Part shown: positions 26,617-37,072 of the stretch, piece by piece | Layout: every line of letters starts with the position of its first letter | Numbering within the stretch: position 1 is the stretch's first letter | NCBI GenBank assembly: GCA_028715725.1 | Contig: JAQURG010000008.1 | Location: forward strand, 1 to 64,000 | Direction of reading: 5' to 3' | DNA: 64,000 nucleotides | Origin: Methylococcales bacterium | Lineage (GTDB): Bacteria; Pseudomonadota; Gammaproteobacteria; Methylococcales; Methylomonadaceae | The notes under the pieces: generated by a model | Databases searched by the model: none | Told to the model about the DNA's origin: nothing | Seen by the model: only the letters and a program-made list of their open reading frames with translations | Position numbers and translations under genes: made by a program

Positions 26617-29600
26617 ATGGCTGGCGACAAACATTCAGAAGACAATAACGTCCAGGAACCGGCCGCGAAACTGTTCGAGCAGCTTCTGGGCTGGCGCTCA
26701 GTGTATGCCTTTAATGCCGAGGATTTCGGCCCGAATTCGCTGCTGGGACGCAAGAATGCCAGTGAAGTGGTGCTGGTGCGTGAACTGGATAAAGCTCTGA
26801 TCAGGCTTAATCCGAAACTGGCGGCCAGCGACGGCGGCCGCGTCAAGCTGCAACAGGCGCGCGATCTGTTGCTGGATGACGATCCGACCAAGACCTTGCT
26901 CCAGCATAATGCCGAGAAATGGCTGTTGATACGCGACGGTATAATGCTAAAGTCACCCGGCGGCGAAGCGAGTGAAGATGTGCATGTCCGGGCGGTCGAT
27001 TTCGATATGCCGCTGAACAATGATTTTCTGGTGGTGCGCGAGCTGTGGGTGTATAACGGGCCGTTCAAAAAGCGCTGCGATCTGGTCGGTTTCGTTAATG
27101 GCCTGCCGCTGGTTTTCATCGAGCTCAAGCGCCATGACAAAGGACTGAAGGCGGCGTTCGACGACAACTATTCGGATTATCGCGGCAGCCCGGATGGCAG
27201 TCACTACGGCACCATCGAGCATTTGTTTCACTACAATGCCTTCGTCATTGTCTCGAACGGCATTGATGCCCGTTTCGGTTCGATCACCAGCGGCTGGGAT
27301 CACTTTTACCGCTGGAAACGGTTAAATGAGCAAGATGATGATGCTGCACCAAAGCACGACGAACCGCCCTTGAAGCCCATCTTGCCAATTTTGCTGCAAG
27401 GCCTGTGCAACAAGACCGCCTTGCTCGACATCGTCGAAAACTTCACGCTGTTCGACAGCAGCGAACAACAGACCGTAAAAATCGTCGCCCGCAATCACCA
27501 GTACATGGGCGTGAATCTTGCGGTTAATTGGCTGAAGCAAGGCAATGCCAATCCGTCGGTGCTGGCCGGCAAGCTGGGAGTGTTCTGGCACACCCAGGGC
27601 AGCGGCAAGAGTTACTCGATGGTGTTTTTCTGCCAGAAGGTGCATCGCACCATTTCATCAGCTTATACTTTCGTATTGCTGACCGACCGCAAGGAACTCG
27701 ACGATCAGATTCACAAGACCTTTGTCGGCTGCGGTATATCGACCAGTAAGGGTGACAAGGCAACTGGCGCGGAGGGTCTGGAGCGTTTGCTGCGAGACCA
27801 GAACCGGCGTTATGTATTCAGCCTGATCCATAAATTTCGCAATCGGGTGCGCGAGGGTTGGAACCAGCGCGACGATATCATTGTGATTTCCGACGAAGCC
27901 CATCGAACTCAATACGGCCGCTTGGCGCTGAATATGCGCATGGCGTTGCCGCTCGCCAAGTTTATCGGCTTTACCGGTACGCCATTGATAGACGGGCCCG
28001 AGCGCCGCATCACCGAGCAAGTGTTCGGGCCATACATCTCGATTTACGACTTCCAACAAGCCGTAGCCGATGGCGCAACTTTGCCGTTGTATTACGAAAA
28101 CCGGGGCGAAAAACTCAGGATCGTCGATGAGACGTTGAACGCCCGTATTGCGGCGCGTATTGATGCGGCGCAACAAGACGGCGAATTGACCGAGGAGCAG
28201 GAAGAAAAACTCTATCGTGAACTGGCGCGGGAATATCCGATTTTTACGTCGAACACGCATCTGAATGACGTGGCGACGGATTTTGTCGAGCATTTTCATC
28301 AGCGCTGGCGGTTGATGGAGAGGCCGGTAAAGCCGCCAAAATACGGAGGTAATGCCAAGGCGTTGATGGTATGTATCGATAAGATTACCTGTGCCAGAAT
28401 GGCTCAACGTATTCAGGACAAGTGGAACGACAAGATTTGCGAGTTGCGCGCCAAGCTGGCCGATGAAGAGGCGTTTTTTGCCAAGGCCGGCAAACCGGAA
28501 ACGGATTTCGTGACCCGGCTGCGGGCGCAAATCTCCTGGATGGCGGGCACGCAGATTCGGTCAATCTTTAGCTCGGAACAGAACGAGGTTAAAGAATTCG
28601 CCGCTGAAGGCATCGACGTAAAGCCGTACCGCGAAGCGATTGCCAAAGGTATAAACGGCCGGCCGATAGAGGAATGTTTCAAGGACGGCAAGCATCCGTT
28701 CCGTGTCGCTATCGTTTGCGCGATGTGGTTGACCGGGTTTGACGTCAAGTCGCTGGCAACGCTGTACCTGGACAAACCAATGAAAGGCCACACCCTGATG
28801 CAGGCAATAGCCCGTGTCAACCGGGTGGCGGAGCATAAGAAAAACGGTTTGGTGATCGATTACAACGGCATGCTCAAGAGCCTGCGCAAAGCCTTGGCTA
28901 CCTATGCCCAAGACGGTAAGGAAATTCCAGTCGACCCGCTTATTGATGAAGAAAAGGCGCTTGTAGAGTATGCGGCGGCTATCCAAAAAGTGCGCTATCA
29001 TCTCAAATCGGTGAATTTTGATTTGAAAACATTAATTCACGCCAGAGAAGGCGAGGAAAGCTGGCAAGCCTTGCTCGATGCCCGGAATGCCGTGTGTCAG
29101 AGTGCCGAAACCAAAAAGACATTCTTGGTATTGGCGGAAGATGTGGCGGATCGATTCCGCGGCTTGTTTCCTCACCCCGGTCTTTTTGCCTACGAACCCG
29201 AGGAAAGCGCAATCAGCGCCTTGTATAACCTGCTGCAAAAGCCTAAACCGAAAGTCGATATTACCGCGATTATGCAGGACATTCGCGGCGTCATCGATGC
29301 CGCATTGGATACTGTGCCGGACGACCAAGTGAGCAGTCCTGCCAAGCAATATGATTTATCCGGCATCGATTTCGAGCGTTTGCGGGCCGAGTTTGAAAAA
29401 TCGCCTTACAAAGCTACGGCGGTGCTCGACTTGCAGGAGCGTATCCAGGCGCGGCTTGACCAGATGCTGAAACAGAATCCGACCCGCGTTGATCTGCTGA
29501 AGCGTTATCAGGACATCATTGCCGAATACAACCAGGACAAGGACGAGGCCGAGATTCAACGGGTTTTTGAAGAGCTGATTAAAACCCATGACGCGCTGGA

Positions 29601-29934
29601 TACTGAAGAAAAACGATATATCCGGGAAGGTTTCAAGGACGAGAAGGCATTGGCGGTATTCGATTTACTCTCCAAAGACAAAGACAGCATCACCAAGAAC
29701 GATATAGCCAAGATCAAAAAGGTGGCGCAAGAACTGATGGACGCGCTGATCGAGCAACAAAAAATCTGGGGTAATTTACGCGACCGGGCTTCCAGTCAGG
29801 CACAGATGAAGGTAGCGATCATTGACCAACTATTGGCCGGTATGCCGGATGATTATTCAAACGAGGATATCGAAACGCGCGCCGATGTGGTGTTTCAGTA
29901 TGTGCAGCAGCTCCAATATGCGACGGTGCATTGA
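26617..29934 (+). CDS. hsdR: Type I restriction endonuclease subunit R
   Basis: A 1105-residue motor and nuclease subunit. The nuclease site has the E-x-K motif in LVFIELKRHD (about residue 165). The SF2 helicase domain has Walker A TQGSGKS (about 327), DEAH in VISDEAHRTQYG (about 425), GFTGTPL, and motif VI QAIARVNR. A C-terminal helical region rich in charged residues binds the methylase. AGGGA lies before the ATG. All motifs look intact, so the RM system should be functional. Confidence 0.95.
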   Translation: MAGDKHSEDNNVQEPAAKLFEQLLGWRSVYAFNAEDFGPNSLLGRKNASEVVLVRELDKALIRLNPKLAASDGGRVKLQQARDLLLDDDPTKTLLQHNAEKWLLIRDGIMLKSPGGEASEDVHVRAVDFDMPLNNDFLVVRELWVYNGPFKKRCDLVGFVNGLPLVFIELKRHDKGLKAAFDDNYSDYRGSPDGSHYGTIEHLFHYNAFVIVSNGIDARFGSITSGWDHFYRWKRLNEQDDDAAPKHDEPPLKPILPILLQGLCNKTALLDIVENFTLFDSSEQQTVKIVARNHQYMGVNLAVNWLKQGNANPSVLAGKLGVFWHTQGSGKSYSMVFFCQKVHRTISSAYTFVLLTDRKELDDQIHKTFVGCGISTSKGDKATGAEGLERLLRDQNRRYVFSLIHKFRNRVREGWNQRDDIIVISDEAHRTQYGRLALNMRMALPLAKFIGFTGTPLIDGPERRITEQVFGPYISIYDFQQAVADGATLPLYYENRGEKLRIVDETLNARIAARIDAAQQDGELTEEQEEKLYRELAREYPIFTSNTHLNDVATDFVEHFHQRWRLMERPVKPPKYGGNAKALMVCIDKITCARMAQRIQDKWNDKICELRAKLADEEAFFAKAGKPETDFVTRLRAQISWMAGTQIRSIFSSEQNEVKEFAAEGIDVKPYREAIAKGINGRPIEECFKDGKHPFRVAIVCAMWLTGFDVKSLATLYLDKPMKGHTLMQAIARVNRVAEHKKNGLVIDYNGMLKSLRKALATYAQDGKEIPVDPLIDEEKALVEYAAAIQKVRYHLKSVNFDLKTLIHAREGEESWQALLDARNAVCQSAETKKTFLVLAEDVADRFRGLFPHPGLFAYEPEESAISALYNLLQKPKPKVDITAIMQDIRGVIDAALDTVPDDQVSSPAKQYDLSGIDFERLRAEFEKSPYKATAVLDLQERIQARLDQMLKQNPTRVDLLKRYQDIIAEYNQDKDEAEIQRVFEELIKTHDALDTEEKRYIREGFKDEKALAVFDLLSKDKDSITKNDIAKIKKVAQELMDALIEQQKIWGNLRDRASSQAQMKVAIIDQLLAGMPDDYSNEDIETRADVVFQYVQQLQYATVH

Positions 29935-29992
29935 GGATATTGGCGTTATGCAAAGTTATTGGCCTGATTTTCAAAACTGATTTGGGAGTGTC

Positions 29993-30163
29993 ATGAAAAC
30001 AGTATTGGTTTATGGAGCCGGGGCAATCAGTATTGATCGGTTCGATATTCCGAGTGACTGGCTGAAATCAATATTAATGCTTTGGTTGGCAAATAAGCCC
30101 ATCAAAGCTTATCGTTGCTTGCATATTTCCGTGAAGAGTTATAGATCAGGTTGCGTCGAATGA
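29993..30163 (+). CDS. 56-residue ORF coupled to jetA, unknown
   Basis: An ATG at 29993 has GGGAG eight bases upstream, the best ribosome site in the area. The 56-codon frame ends TGA at 30161-30163, and the jetA ATG (30160) overlaps it as ATGA. The product (MKTVLVYGAGAISIDRFDIP...) has a central Trp/Leu-rich stretch (DWLKSILMLWLANKP) and a basic C-terminus with two Cys. The DNA is more AT-rich than hsdR and jetA. It could be a genuine small Wadjet-linked gene, a leader that sets jetA translation, or the tail of a lost gene. I do not recognise it. Confidence 0.5.
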   Translation: MKTVLVYGAGAISIDRFDIPSDWLKSILMLWLANKPIKAYRCLHISVKSYRSGCVE

Positions 30164-31614
30164 GCATCGACTACGCTACCCTCGATGTACTGCGTACTCA
30201 CCACCCAGCGTGGCGTCTTTTACATTCGCCCCATGCTCCATTAATTGCAAGCTTTCTACATAGAGTGTTTGTCGCACCCAATGTACGTGTGATGGCTGCG
30301 GCCGATCTGGCTGAAGCACTGGAAGATGAGCTTTACGCTTTGCGGGACCGATTGGGTGCGGAGGCATTTCCAAAAGCCGCATTGGATTACCTGAATGACT
30401 GGGCCAGTCCCGAAAAAGGCTGGTTGCGCAAGTTCTATCGGCGAGATTCGGATGAGCCTCAGTTTGATTTAACACCGGCGACCGAAAAGGCAATCGCCTG
30501 GCTAGGCACGCTAACTGAACGCAGTTTTGTCGGCACCGAATCACGTTTACTGACTTTGTTTGAATTGCTCAAGCAGATGAGCGAGGGTAGTGAAACAGAT
30601 TCTGCCAAACGTATTGCCGAGTTAAATAAGCGACGCGACGATATCGATGCAGAGATTGCAAGGGTATTGACGGGTAATATGCCCATGCTTGACGATACAG
30701 CTTTAAAAGATCGTTTTCAGCAATTCATGCAACTTGCGAGGGAGCTGCTAACTGATTTTCGCGAGGTGGAACACAATTTCCGACTGCTGGATCGACGGGT
30801 ACGCGAACGTATTGCCTTGTGGAAAGGCGCCAAGGGCGAGTTGCTGGAACAGATCATGGGTGAGCGCGATGTGATCGCGGATTCCGATCAAGGCAGAAGC
30901 TTCCGGGCATTTTGGGACTTTTTGATGTCCAGCCGTCGTCAGGAAGAACTTTCCGAATTGCTGACGCGCGTGCTGTCGCTCTCGCCAATTGAGGCACTTA
31001 ACCCCGATGCGCGAACCAGGCGCATACATTACGACTGGTTGGAGGCCGGCGAGCATACGCAACGCACGGTAGCACAGCTTTCACAGCAGCTAAGACGCTT
31101 TCTCGATGATAAAGCCTGGCTGGAAAACCGCCGTATCATGGATATTCTGCGCGGCATTGAATCCAAGGCATTGACCTTCCGCGATACTCCGCCCACCGGC
31201 GAGGTGATAAGTATTGCCGACACTGCCGTCGAAGCGGAATTGCCTCTGGAGCGCCCACTATACGCGGCTACTGTTAAACCGGTAATCGCCAATAGTGATT
31301 TGGAAGCCGGCGATGCCGACGTCGACGTCACCGCACTTTATTCGCAAGTGACCATCGACAGTTCACAACTGGCTCGCCACATTCGCCATGCCTTGCAGGA
31401 ACGATCCCAAGTCACACTGCGTGACTTGATAGAAACACAACCTTTGCGGCAGGGGCTGGCTGAATTGGTAGCCTACCTGCAATTGGGCAGTGAGATGTTT
31501 AAAACGGTGGTCGACGAAGATGCGCATGAGTTGATTACTTGGCAAAGCGTTGGCGCGAACGGTGTAATTTCCTGCAAACGCGCGCGTCTGCCTCGTGTAA
31601 TCTTTGTGAGGTAA
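30160..31614 (+). CDS. jetA: Wadjet anti-plasmid system protein JetA (DUF3375, MksF-like kleisin)
   Basis: A 484-residue protein from the ATG at 30160 (a TTG at 30151 is also open). It opens SIDYATLDVLRTHHPAWRLL, the DUF3375 signature, and has long helices (residues 150-230, ending REVEHNFRLLDRRVRERI). In the Wadjet complex JetA is the kleisin that bridges the JetC heads and binds JetB. It is first of four jet genes with a 2-base gap to jetB. The assignment rests on sequence character and the complete four-gene order. Confidence 0.92.
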   Translation: MSIDYATLDVLRTHHPAWRLLHSPHAPLIASFLHRVFVAPNVRVMAAADLAEALEDELYALRDRLGAEAFPKAALDYLNDWASPEKGWLRKFYRRDSDEPQFDLTPATEKAIAWLGTLTERSFVGTESRLLTLFELLKQMSEGSETDSAKRIAELNKRRDDIDAEIARVLTGNMPMLDDTALKDRFQQFMQLARELLTDFREVEHNFRLLDRRVRERIALWKGAKGELLEQIMGERDVIADSDQGRSFRAFWDFLMSSRRQEELSELLTRVLSLSPIEALNPDARTRRIHYDWLEAGEHTQRTVAQLSQQLRRFLDDKAWLENRRIMDILRGIESKALTFRDTPPTGEVISIADTAVEAELPLERPLYAATVKPVIANSDLEAGDADVDVTALYSQVTIDSSQLARHIRHALQERSQVTLRDLIETQPLRQGLAELVAYLQLGSEMFKTVVDEDAHELITWQSVGANGVISCKRARLPRVIFVR

Positions 31615-31616
31615 TA

Positions 31617-32303
31617 ATGGAACAACAACAAATTCCGCTAGACAGAGGAACGGACCTATCCATATTGGCGATCAGCTTGCTCAAAGGTGTTATATACCGT
31701 GACGGTGATGAGCGTCTATGGGCTGCTTTGCTCAATCTACAAGCCCGGATACGCGACTATATGGCGGTGATCGGACTGGATCTGGTATTGGATGAGGCCG
31801 AAGGGTACGCCTTCTTGCGATCCAAACCGGAGGACGACGAAACCGAAGCAGATAAACTCCCGCGCTTGGTTGCGCGTCGCCCGTTGTCGTTTCCGGTGAG
31901 CTTATTGCTGGCCTTACTGCGTAAGAAACTTGCCGAATTCGATGCCAGCGGAGGCGATACGCGATTAGTCTTGTCGCGTGACGAAATTGTCGATCTGATC
32001 AAGGTATTTTTACCGGATAGCAGCAACGAAGCCAAGTTAATCGATCAAATCGAGACGCATATTAACAAGGTCGTCGAGCTTGGATTCTTGCGCAAATTGA
32101 AAGCGGCTAGCGGCCCGGTGGGTTTTGAAGTAAGGCGTATCCTGAAAGCTTTTGTCGACGCGCAATGGCTTGCAGAGTTCGACGCCCGACTTGCGATTTA
32201 TCAGAAGCTACTGGTTACAGGAACAGGTGGCGATGGCAGCAACCGGACGGCAGCGCTGGCTGTTGTAACGCACGAGACCGATACGCCGAGAGAGGAAACA
32301 TGA
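31617..32303 (+). CDS. jetB: Wadjet anti-plasmid system protein JetB (DUF4194, MksE-like)
   Basis: A 228-residue protein from the ATG at 31617, two bases after the jetA stop; an upstream extension to 31539 lies within jetA and is not used. DUF4194 features include [21 protein letters not shown] near the start and [19 protein letters not shown] followed by an SRDEI segment. JetB is the winged-helix KITE-type subunit of the SMC-like complex. Its TGA overlaps the jetC ATG (ATGA, 32300-32303). Confidence 0.92.
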   Translation: MEQQQIPLDRGTDLSILAISLLKGVIYRDGDERLWAALLNLQARIRDYMAVIGLDLVLDEAEGYAFLRSKPEDDETEADKLPRLVARRPLSFPVSLLLALLRKKLAEFDASGGDTRLVLSRDEIVDLIKVFLPDSSNEAKLIDQIETHINKVVELGFLRKLKAASGPVGFEVRRILKAFVDAQWLAEFDARLAIYQKLLVTGTGGDGSNRTAALAVVTHETDTPREET

Positions 32304-35300
32304 ACCAGCCCTACACTCTTGAACTGGACTTTGTGGCCGACGACGCCTTATCCGGTTTTCGCTTAAAACGCTTGGAGGTATTCAACTGGGGGACCTTTGA
32401 CGGCCGTGTCTGGACTTTGCAGCTCGACGGCAAAAATGGCCTGTTGACCGGCGACATCGGTTCCGGCAAATCGACCTTGGTCGATGCCGTGACCACTTTG
32501 TTGGTGCCGGCCAATCGCGTCGCTTACAACAAAGCCGCCGGTGCCGACAGCAAGGAACGCAGCTTACGTTCCTATGTGCTGGGCCATTACAAATCCGAAC
32601 GCAATGACGTCACCGGCACCGCCAAGCCGGTGGCATTACGCGATGCCAACAGTTATTCGGTGATCCTTGGTGTGTTTCACAATGCCGGCTACGATCAAAC
32701 CATCACCTTGGCTCAAGTATTCTGGCTGAAAGATTCGCAAGGCCAGCCGGCGCGTTTTTTTATCGGAGCCGAACGCGAGTTGTCGATAGCCAACGACTTT
32801 TCCCGTTTTGGTACCGACATCTCACAGTTACGCAAAAAATTGCGCGGCCTGGGTGCGGAAATCGAAGACAGTTTCCCGAAGTACGGCGCCTGGTTTCGGC
32901 GTCGTTTCGGCATTGACAACGAGCAAGCCTTGGAGCTGTTTCATCAAACCGTTTCGATGAAATCAGTTGGAAATTTGACCGAATTCGTACGCAGCCACAT
33001 GCTGGAACCTTTTGAGGTCGCTTCCCGCATCACCGCGTTGATTGCCCACTTCGATGACCTCAATCGAGCGCACGAGGCCGTACTGAAGGCCAAGCGTCAA
33101 GTGGAGATGCTGACGCCGCTGATCGTCGATTGTGAGCGACATTCCATGTTGGTCAAAGACATCGAGCAACTTCGGCAGGCCCGCGACGCCCTGCGGAGCT
33201 ATTTTTCCGGCTTGAAGCTGGCCTTGCTGGATAAACGCTTGGCCGCATTGCAGGAGGATTGGGAGCGGCAGCATGCCCAAGTTCAACGCCTCGAAAGTCG
33301 CCGCGACGAATATGGCCGACAGATCGGCGAGCTGAAACAGGCTGTGGCCGAGAACGGCGGCGACCGTGTGGAGCGATTGAAGGCCGAGATCAAAACCAAG
33401 GAAAAGGCCAGGGACTGGCGTCGGGACAGGGACGAGCGTTACAAAGCACTCGTCCGGCAAGTCGGCGAACCGCCGGCAGCGGACGAAGCCGCCTTTTTGA
33501 GTCAACGCAAGCGGTGGGCGGAACGCGCCGAAGCCCTCAAGCAAGAGGCGATCGAACTGGAAAACCGGGAACGCGAGCACGATTACGAATTCAGAAACCT
33601 CCGTGAACAACGCAAAGTCTTGCAGGAAGAAATCGCCGATCTGAAAACCCGGCGCAGCAACATCGAGCAAGCGCAAATCGCGATACGCGTCGCTTTGTGC
33701 CGGGCAATGGGAGTGGCCGAAGACGAAATGCCGTTCGCCGGGGAACTGTTGCAAGTCCGCGACGACGAGCGCGATTGGGAGGGAGCGGCGGAACGGCTGA
33801 TGCGCGGCTTCGGCTTGTCGTTACTGGTGCCGGATACTCATTATACGGCAGTCGCCGCTTGGGTGGACCGTAACCATTTGAAAGGGCGTTTAGTATATTT
33901 CCATGTGCGCCCGCGACGGCGCGGCGATTTGCCGGATTTGCACCGCGACTCGCTGGTACGCAAGCTGGCGATCAAACCCGATTCGCCGTTTTATGACTGG
34001 TTGGAGCGGGAATTGGCGCACCGTTTCGACGTGGCCTGTTGTGCGACGCAGGATCAATTCCGCCGGGAAACCCGTGCAATTAGTCTGGCTGGCCAAATCA
34101 AGGATCCGACCGGACGCCACGAAAAAGACGACAGGCATCGCATAGATGATCCGGGCCGCTATATATTAGGCTGGAGCAATACCGCCAAGATCGCTGCGTT
34201 GGAATCTCGGACTCGCAGCTTGGAAAGCCGCATCGGAGAAATCGACGACCTGATCGGTAAACTCCAGAGCAAGCGTAATTCTTTGCAAGAGCGCTTAGGC
34301 GCCTTGGCTCGGCTAGAAGATTCAGCCAATTCGAGGACCTGGATTGGCCGTCACTGGCCAACGAAATAGCCACTTTGGAAGAAGCGCTACGCCGCTTGGA
34401 ATCGGCATCCGACTTACTCAGGCAGCTTACCGAGAGCTTGAAACAGGTCGAGTCGGAATTGAAAGTGACCGAATCTGAATTGGAGCAAGCTCGCGAAAAA
34501 CGTTCCAGAACTGCGCAAAAAAATGAGGATGCCGAAAGCCTGCGCGAGCAAACTTTGACGCAAATCATCATCGACATCAACCATTTGCGCGACAAACTGG
34601 AGGCGATACGCCACGAAGCTTTGGGCGAACATCAACTAACTGTCGAATCTTGCGACAACCGCGAGCAGGATACGCGCAAGTGGCTGCAAGACCGCATTGA
34701 CGCTGAAGACAAAAAAGTCAACCGGTTGCGTGATAAAATCATCCAGGCCATGATGGCCTTCAAAGAAGAATTCAAACTGGAAACCGCCGAATTCGATGCC
34801 GACATCGAGGCGGCGTTCGAGTATCAAAACCTGCTCGAAAAGCTTAGCCACGACGACCTGCCGCGGTTCGAGGCCCGCTTCAAGGAACTGCTCAACGTCA
34901 ACACCATCAACGAAATCGCCAATTTCAATGCCCAATTGTCACGCGAGCGAGAAACCATAAAGGAGCGCATAGATCGCATCAACGAGTCCCTGACTCAGAT
35001 CGATTACAACCAGGGCCGCTACATAGTGCTGGTGTCGCAGTCCAGCCCAGATGCCGATATCCGTGATTTCCAGAGTGACCTCAGGGCCTGTACCGAAGGC
35101 GCATTGACCGGTTCGAATGATGCGCAATATTCCGAAGCCAAATTTCTGCAAGTAAAAACTATTATCGACCGTTTTCGCGGACGTGAAGGGCTTTCGGATC
35201 AGGATAAACGCTGGACAACAAAAGTAACCGACGTGCGCAATTGGTTTGTATTTGCCGCCAGCGAGCGTTGGCGCGCCGACGACAGCGAGCATGAACACTA

Positions 35301-35682
35301 TTCCGATTCCGGCGGTAAATCCGGCGGACAAAAGGAAAAACTGGCCTACACCATTTTGGCAGCCAGTTTGGCCTATCAGTTCGGCTTGGAATGGGGCGCC
35401 TTGCGTTCACGCTCGTTCCGCTTCGTCGTTATTGATGAAGCCTTTGGCCGAGGTTCTGACGAGTCGGCCCAATACGGTTTACGGTTGTTCGAGAAACTTA
35501 ACTTGCAACTGCTAATCATTACGCCCTTGCAGAAGATCCATATTATTGAACCCTTTGTCGCCCACGTCGGCTTTGTTTACAACGAACAAGGTCGTGCTTC
35601 TCAATTGCGAAATCTATCCATCGAAGAATATCGAGAGGAAGCCGCTCTCAGACAATATACCGGTGAAACGCGTGAGTCGTAG
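32300..35682 (+). pseudogene. jetC: Wadjet SMC-like ATPase JetC (MksB-like), one-base frameshift
   Basis: The start at 32300 overlaps jetB. Walker [10 protein letters not shown] is at residues 51-59. A long coiled coil occupies about 300-800. The ABC signature is SGGKSGGQKEKLAYTILA and Walker B is FRFVVIDEAFGRGSDE, both in the C-terminal part. The frame breaks at 34321-34322, where TT stands; TTT restores [17 protein letters not shown] and joins the two parts into about 1127 residues, the usual JetC size. In the sequence as given the N-terminal product stops at 34369 and the heads are not joined, so the complex would be dead. The break is inside the coiled coil at a T run, so sequencing error is quite possible. 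JetC is the loop-extruding motor. Confidence 0.9.
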
Positions 35683-36889
35683 CAAAACGGCCAGTAGTAA
35701 AAACAAATGGACCTGCCCCGCCGATTTGCGTACCCAAGTACAAAAGCTATGGGACAATGGAGAGCTATTAGCGGAGTTGATTGATCATGAAAGGAGTTTT
35801 CCCAAACGGCTGGGCTTGAAAGGTCCAACATCAACCGAAATTTCCGAAAATTTCGAAGGTGTGCGTTTGTGGGCAAAAGAGTTGATGAATGTTCCATATT
35901 GTCGAATCGGGATGAAGACTTTCTCGCATCGAGTTTTCGGTATTAATTCGATACCTAACGAAGCCTGGGTCGACAGCTTGGATGATATGTTAGCGATGCT
36001 GGGCAAACGAACCGAGGCCAATCGTTTTAATGCTTTGCTGGACGAAACCCGTCAGCGCCAACCCTTGTTATTGAGCTGGCTAGCGAAACGACCGTTAAAA
36101 GTGTTGGAACTCGCCGATCGTTGGTCTCTGCTGCTAGATATAGTTGACTGGATGCAAGACCATCCGCGACCTGGCATTTACTTGCGGCAAGTCGACATTG
36201 CCGGCGTAAATAGCAAATTTATTGAGGCTCATCGAGGGGTATTAACTGAACTATTTGATATTAGCTTGCCGGAAGACTATATAGTGTCGGAGGCAACCGG
36301 TGTTGGGCTATTTTCTGTACGGTATGGTTTTCGAGACAAACCGGCTCGCATACGATTTCGAGTATTGGATCCATCTAAATCGCCATTACCGGGTAGTGGG
36401 ACGCCTGATATTACACTGGATAGCAATAGTTTTGCCAGACTTCCTACGATTGTCAGCCAAGTATTCATAACTGAGAACGAAACTAATTTTTTAGCGTTTC
36501 CTGCGGTAGCGGACAGTATAGTAATCTTTGGTTCAGGTTATGGTTGGGATAACTTGTCACATATCCAGTGGCTATCAGGTTGCCTCATATATTACTGGGG
36601 GGATATCGATACTCATGGCTTCGCCATATTGAATCAGCTACGTAGCCGATTCGGTCACGTCGAGTCGTTTATGATGGATCGAGAGACTTTGATGGTGCAT
36701 AAACCTTTATGGGGAAATGAAAAGGACCAGGCATTTCAAGACTTGCCATTATTGACGGCAGATGAACAGGATTTATTCTATGATTTGCGTGACAATCGAA
36801 TCCGTAAAAATCTACGTCTAGAGCAGGAATTTATTGGGTTTGGCTGGATTGAAAATACGCTGGCAAGGCTTCAGCGTGGCACAAGTTAG
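35663..36889 (+). CDS. jetD: Wadjet anti-plasmid system nuclease JetD (DUF3322/DUF2220, MksG-like)
   Basis: A 408-residue protein read from GTG 35663 (GTG 35672 is equally possible), inside the end of jetC; further upstream the frame is open only as a jetC shadow. The N-terminal DUF3322 part begins KWTCPADLRTQVQKLWDNGELL. The C-terminal DUF2220 toprim-like nuclease has the acidic residues in ITENETNF (about 269) and YYWGDIDTHGFAIL (about 313). JetD cleaves circular DNA trapped by the JetABC motor. It is more AT-rich than jetC. All nuclease motifs look intact. Confidence 0.92.
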   Translation: MKRVSRSKTASSKNKWTCPADLRTQVQKLWDNGELLAELIDHERSFPKRLGLKGPTSTEISENFEGVRLWAKELMNVPYCRIGMKTFSHRVFGINSIPNEAWVDSLDDMLAMLGKRTEANRFNALLDETRQRQPLLLSWLAKRPLKVLELADRWSLLLDIVDWMQDHPRPGIYLRQVDIAGVNSKFIEAHRGVLTELFDISLPEDYIVSEATGVGLFSVRYGFRDKPARIRFRVLDPSKSPLPGSGTPDITLDSNSFARLPTIVSQVFITENETNFLAFPAVADSIVIFGSGYGWDNLSHIQWLSGCLIYYWGDIDTHGFAILNQLRSRFGHVESFMMDRETLMVHKPLWGNEKDQAFQDLPLLTADEQDLFYDLRDNRIRKNLRLEQEFIGFGWIENTLARLQRGTS

Positions 36890-37072
36890 GTGACAACACT
36901 CTGCTACAGTAATAAAGTATTTACCTGTTAGGTATTGGTGGAAGCCAAAAAATTGCGGCAAGCTTTAGATATGGAAATATCAACAGCTTGGATTATTTCA
37001 TAATTGTGAAATATGATATTTCTCGGGCTGATTATTGAGTAGGAATTCGCCGCTTATTTTGCTGTATGTACA

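Noticed and set aside
27658..28530. 290-codon minus-strand frame
   Set aside because: Antisense of the hsdR helicase domain, same reason.
32963..33754. 263-codon minus-strand frame
   Set aside because: Antisense of the jetC coiled coil; shadow.
30160..36889. Four-gene SMC-like locus as a new system
   Set aside because: It is the known Wadjet/MksBEFG-type system (DUF3375, DUF4194, SMC-like ATPase, DUF3322/DUF2220). Only the extra small ORF and the frameshift are noteworthy.
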